From assembly GCA_031732755.1 (NCBI GenBank), contig JAVMKI010000045.1, forward strand, positions 55,922 to 119,921: a stretch of 64,000 nucleotides of DNA, given 5' to 3'. This DNA is from Contendibacter sp031732755 (lineage in GTDB: Bacteria; Pseudomonadota; Gammaproteobacteria; Competibacterales; Competibacteraceae). Below the pieces are notes generated by a model. It ran no database searches, was not told the origin of the DNA, and was given only the letters and a program-made list of their open reading frames with translations. Of the stretch, positions 63,962-64,000 are shown in pieces (position 1 is the first letter of the stretch; every line of letters begins with the position of its first letter). A program made the translations under genes and the position numbers.

Positions 63962-64000
63962 GTCCAGACAACTTTTGGTTGAATTTAAGGTAGTACCTCT

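Noticed and set aside
1..64000. CRISPR arrays, prophage modules, toxin-antitoxin pairs or restriction systems.
   Set aside because: No regularly spaced repeats or matching genes were seen; RecB/RecD and SbcCD are general repair enzymes, and Ter is the only system with reported phage links.

Overview
The window looks like chromosome of a high-GC gammaproteobacterium. Pointers are Escherichia-type RecB/RecD, PBP1B with a Pseudomonas-type TPR lipoprotein partner, PatZ, Slt70-like and Uup proteins, and a lipid A L-Ara4N operon. A polyphosphate-rich member of the Competibacter type would fit the polyphosphate genes, but that is only a guess. Most of the sequence is tightly packed housekeeping DNA. 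Two stretches have visibly more A+T: roughly 29.9-34.7 kb (cell-surface genes) and the last 1.2 kb.

Layout. 1-8.7 kb (all minus): start of hemB, uup, then a compact operon of two lytic transglycosylases, the acetyltransferase PatZ and a lone receiver protein. 8.9-12.7 kb (plus): polyphosphate:AMP phosphotransferase and polyphosphate kinase, followed by a decayed IS5-type transposase. 13-21 kb: the three AmmeMemoRadiSam genes, with amrA overlapping recB, then recD; recC is absent. 21.2-34.7 kb (minus): a 12-gene envelope operon starting with an outer-membrane protein, a GtrA/GT39 fusion, a flippase-like protein and a family 9 glycosyltransferase, then arnT, an arnE-like gene, arnB, arnC, arnA split into two genes, arnD and a DUF6056 protein. 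35-40.6 kb: an MDR dehydrogenase, a CDP-alcohol phosphotransferase overlapping tail to tail with an LTA-synthase-like hydrolase, and a Sel1-repeat protein. 40.8-45.5 kb (plus): tellurium-resistance cluster terZ-like/terA/terB/terC/terD/terE, ending at a clear terminator. 45.6-52.8 kb: trpB2, a GNAT acetyltransferase, sbcD-sbcC. 52.8-58.4 kb (minus): mrcB (PBP1B), an LpoP-like lipoprotein, and a DinG/YoaA helicase. 58.5-62.5 kb (plus): a fused APH/P-loop kinase, a PfkB-family kinase, and an AttH/CrtC-like lipocalin protein. 62.67 kb: tRNA-Leu(UAA).

Beyond the tRNA the sequence changes character. It holds gene fragments, hairpins, a DUF1508 gene, a frameshifted plus-strand ORF whose stop codon lies inside a GTCTAAC core, a strong candidate integron attC site (63447-63548), and a membrane-anchored hypothetical ORF still open at the window edge. 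This is the best candidate for an accessory region.

Functional themes: cell-wall growth and turnover (slt genes, PBP1B plus its putative activator), lipid A/LPS remodelling (arn operon and companions), double-strand break repair (RecB/RecD, SbcCD, DinG), polyphosphate-nucleotide exchange (Pap/Ppk1) and the Ter stress system.
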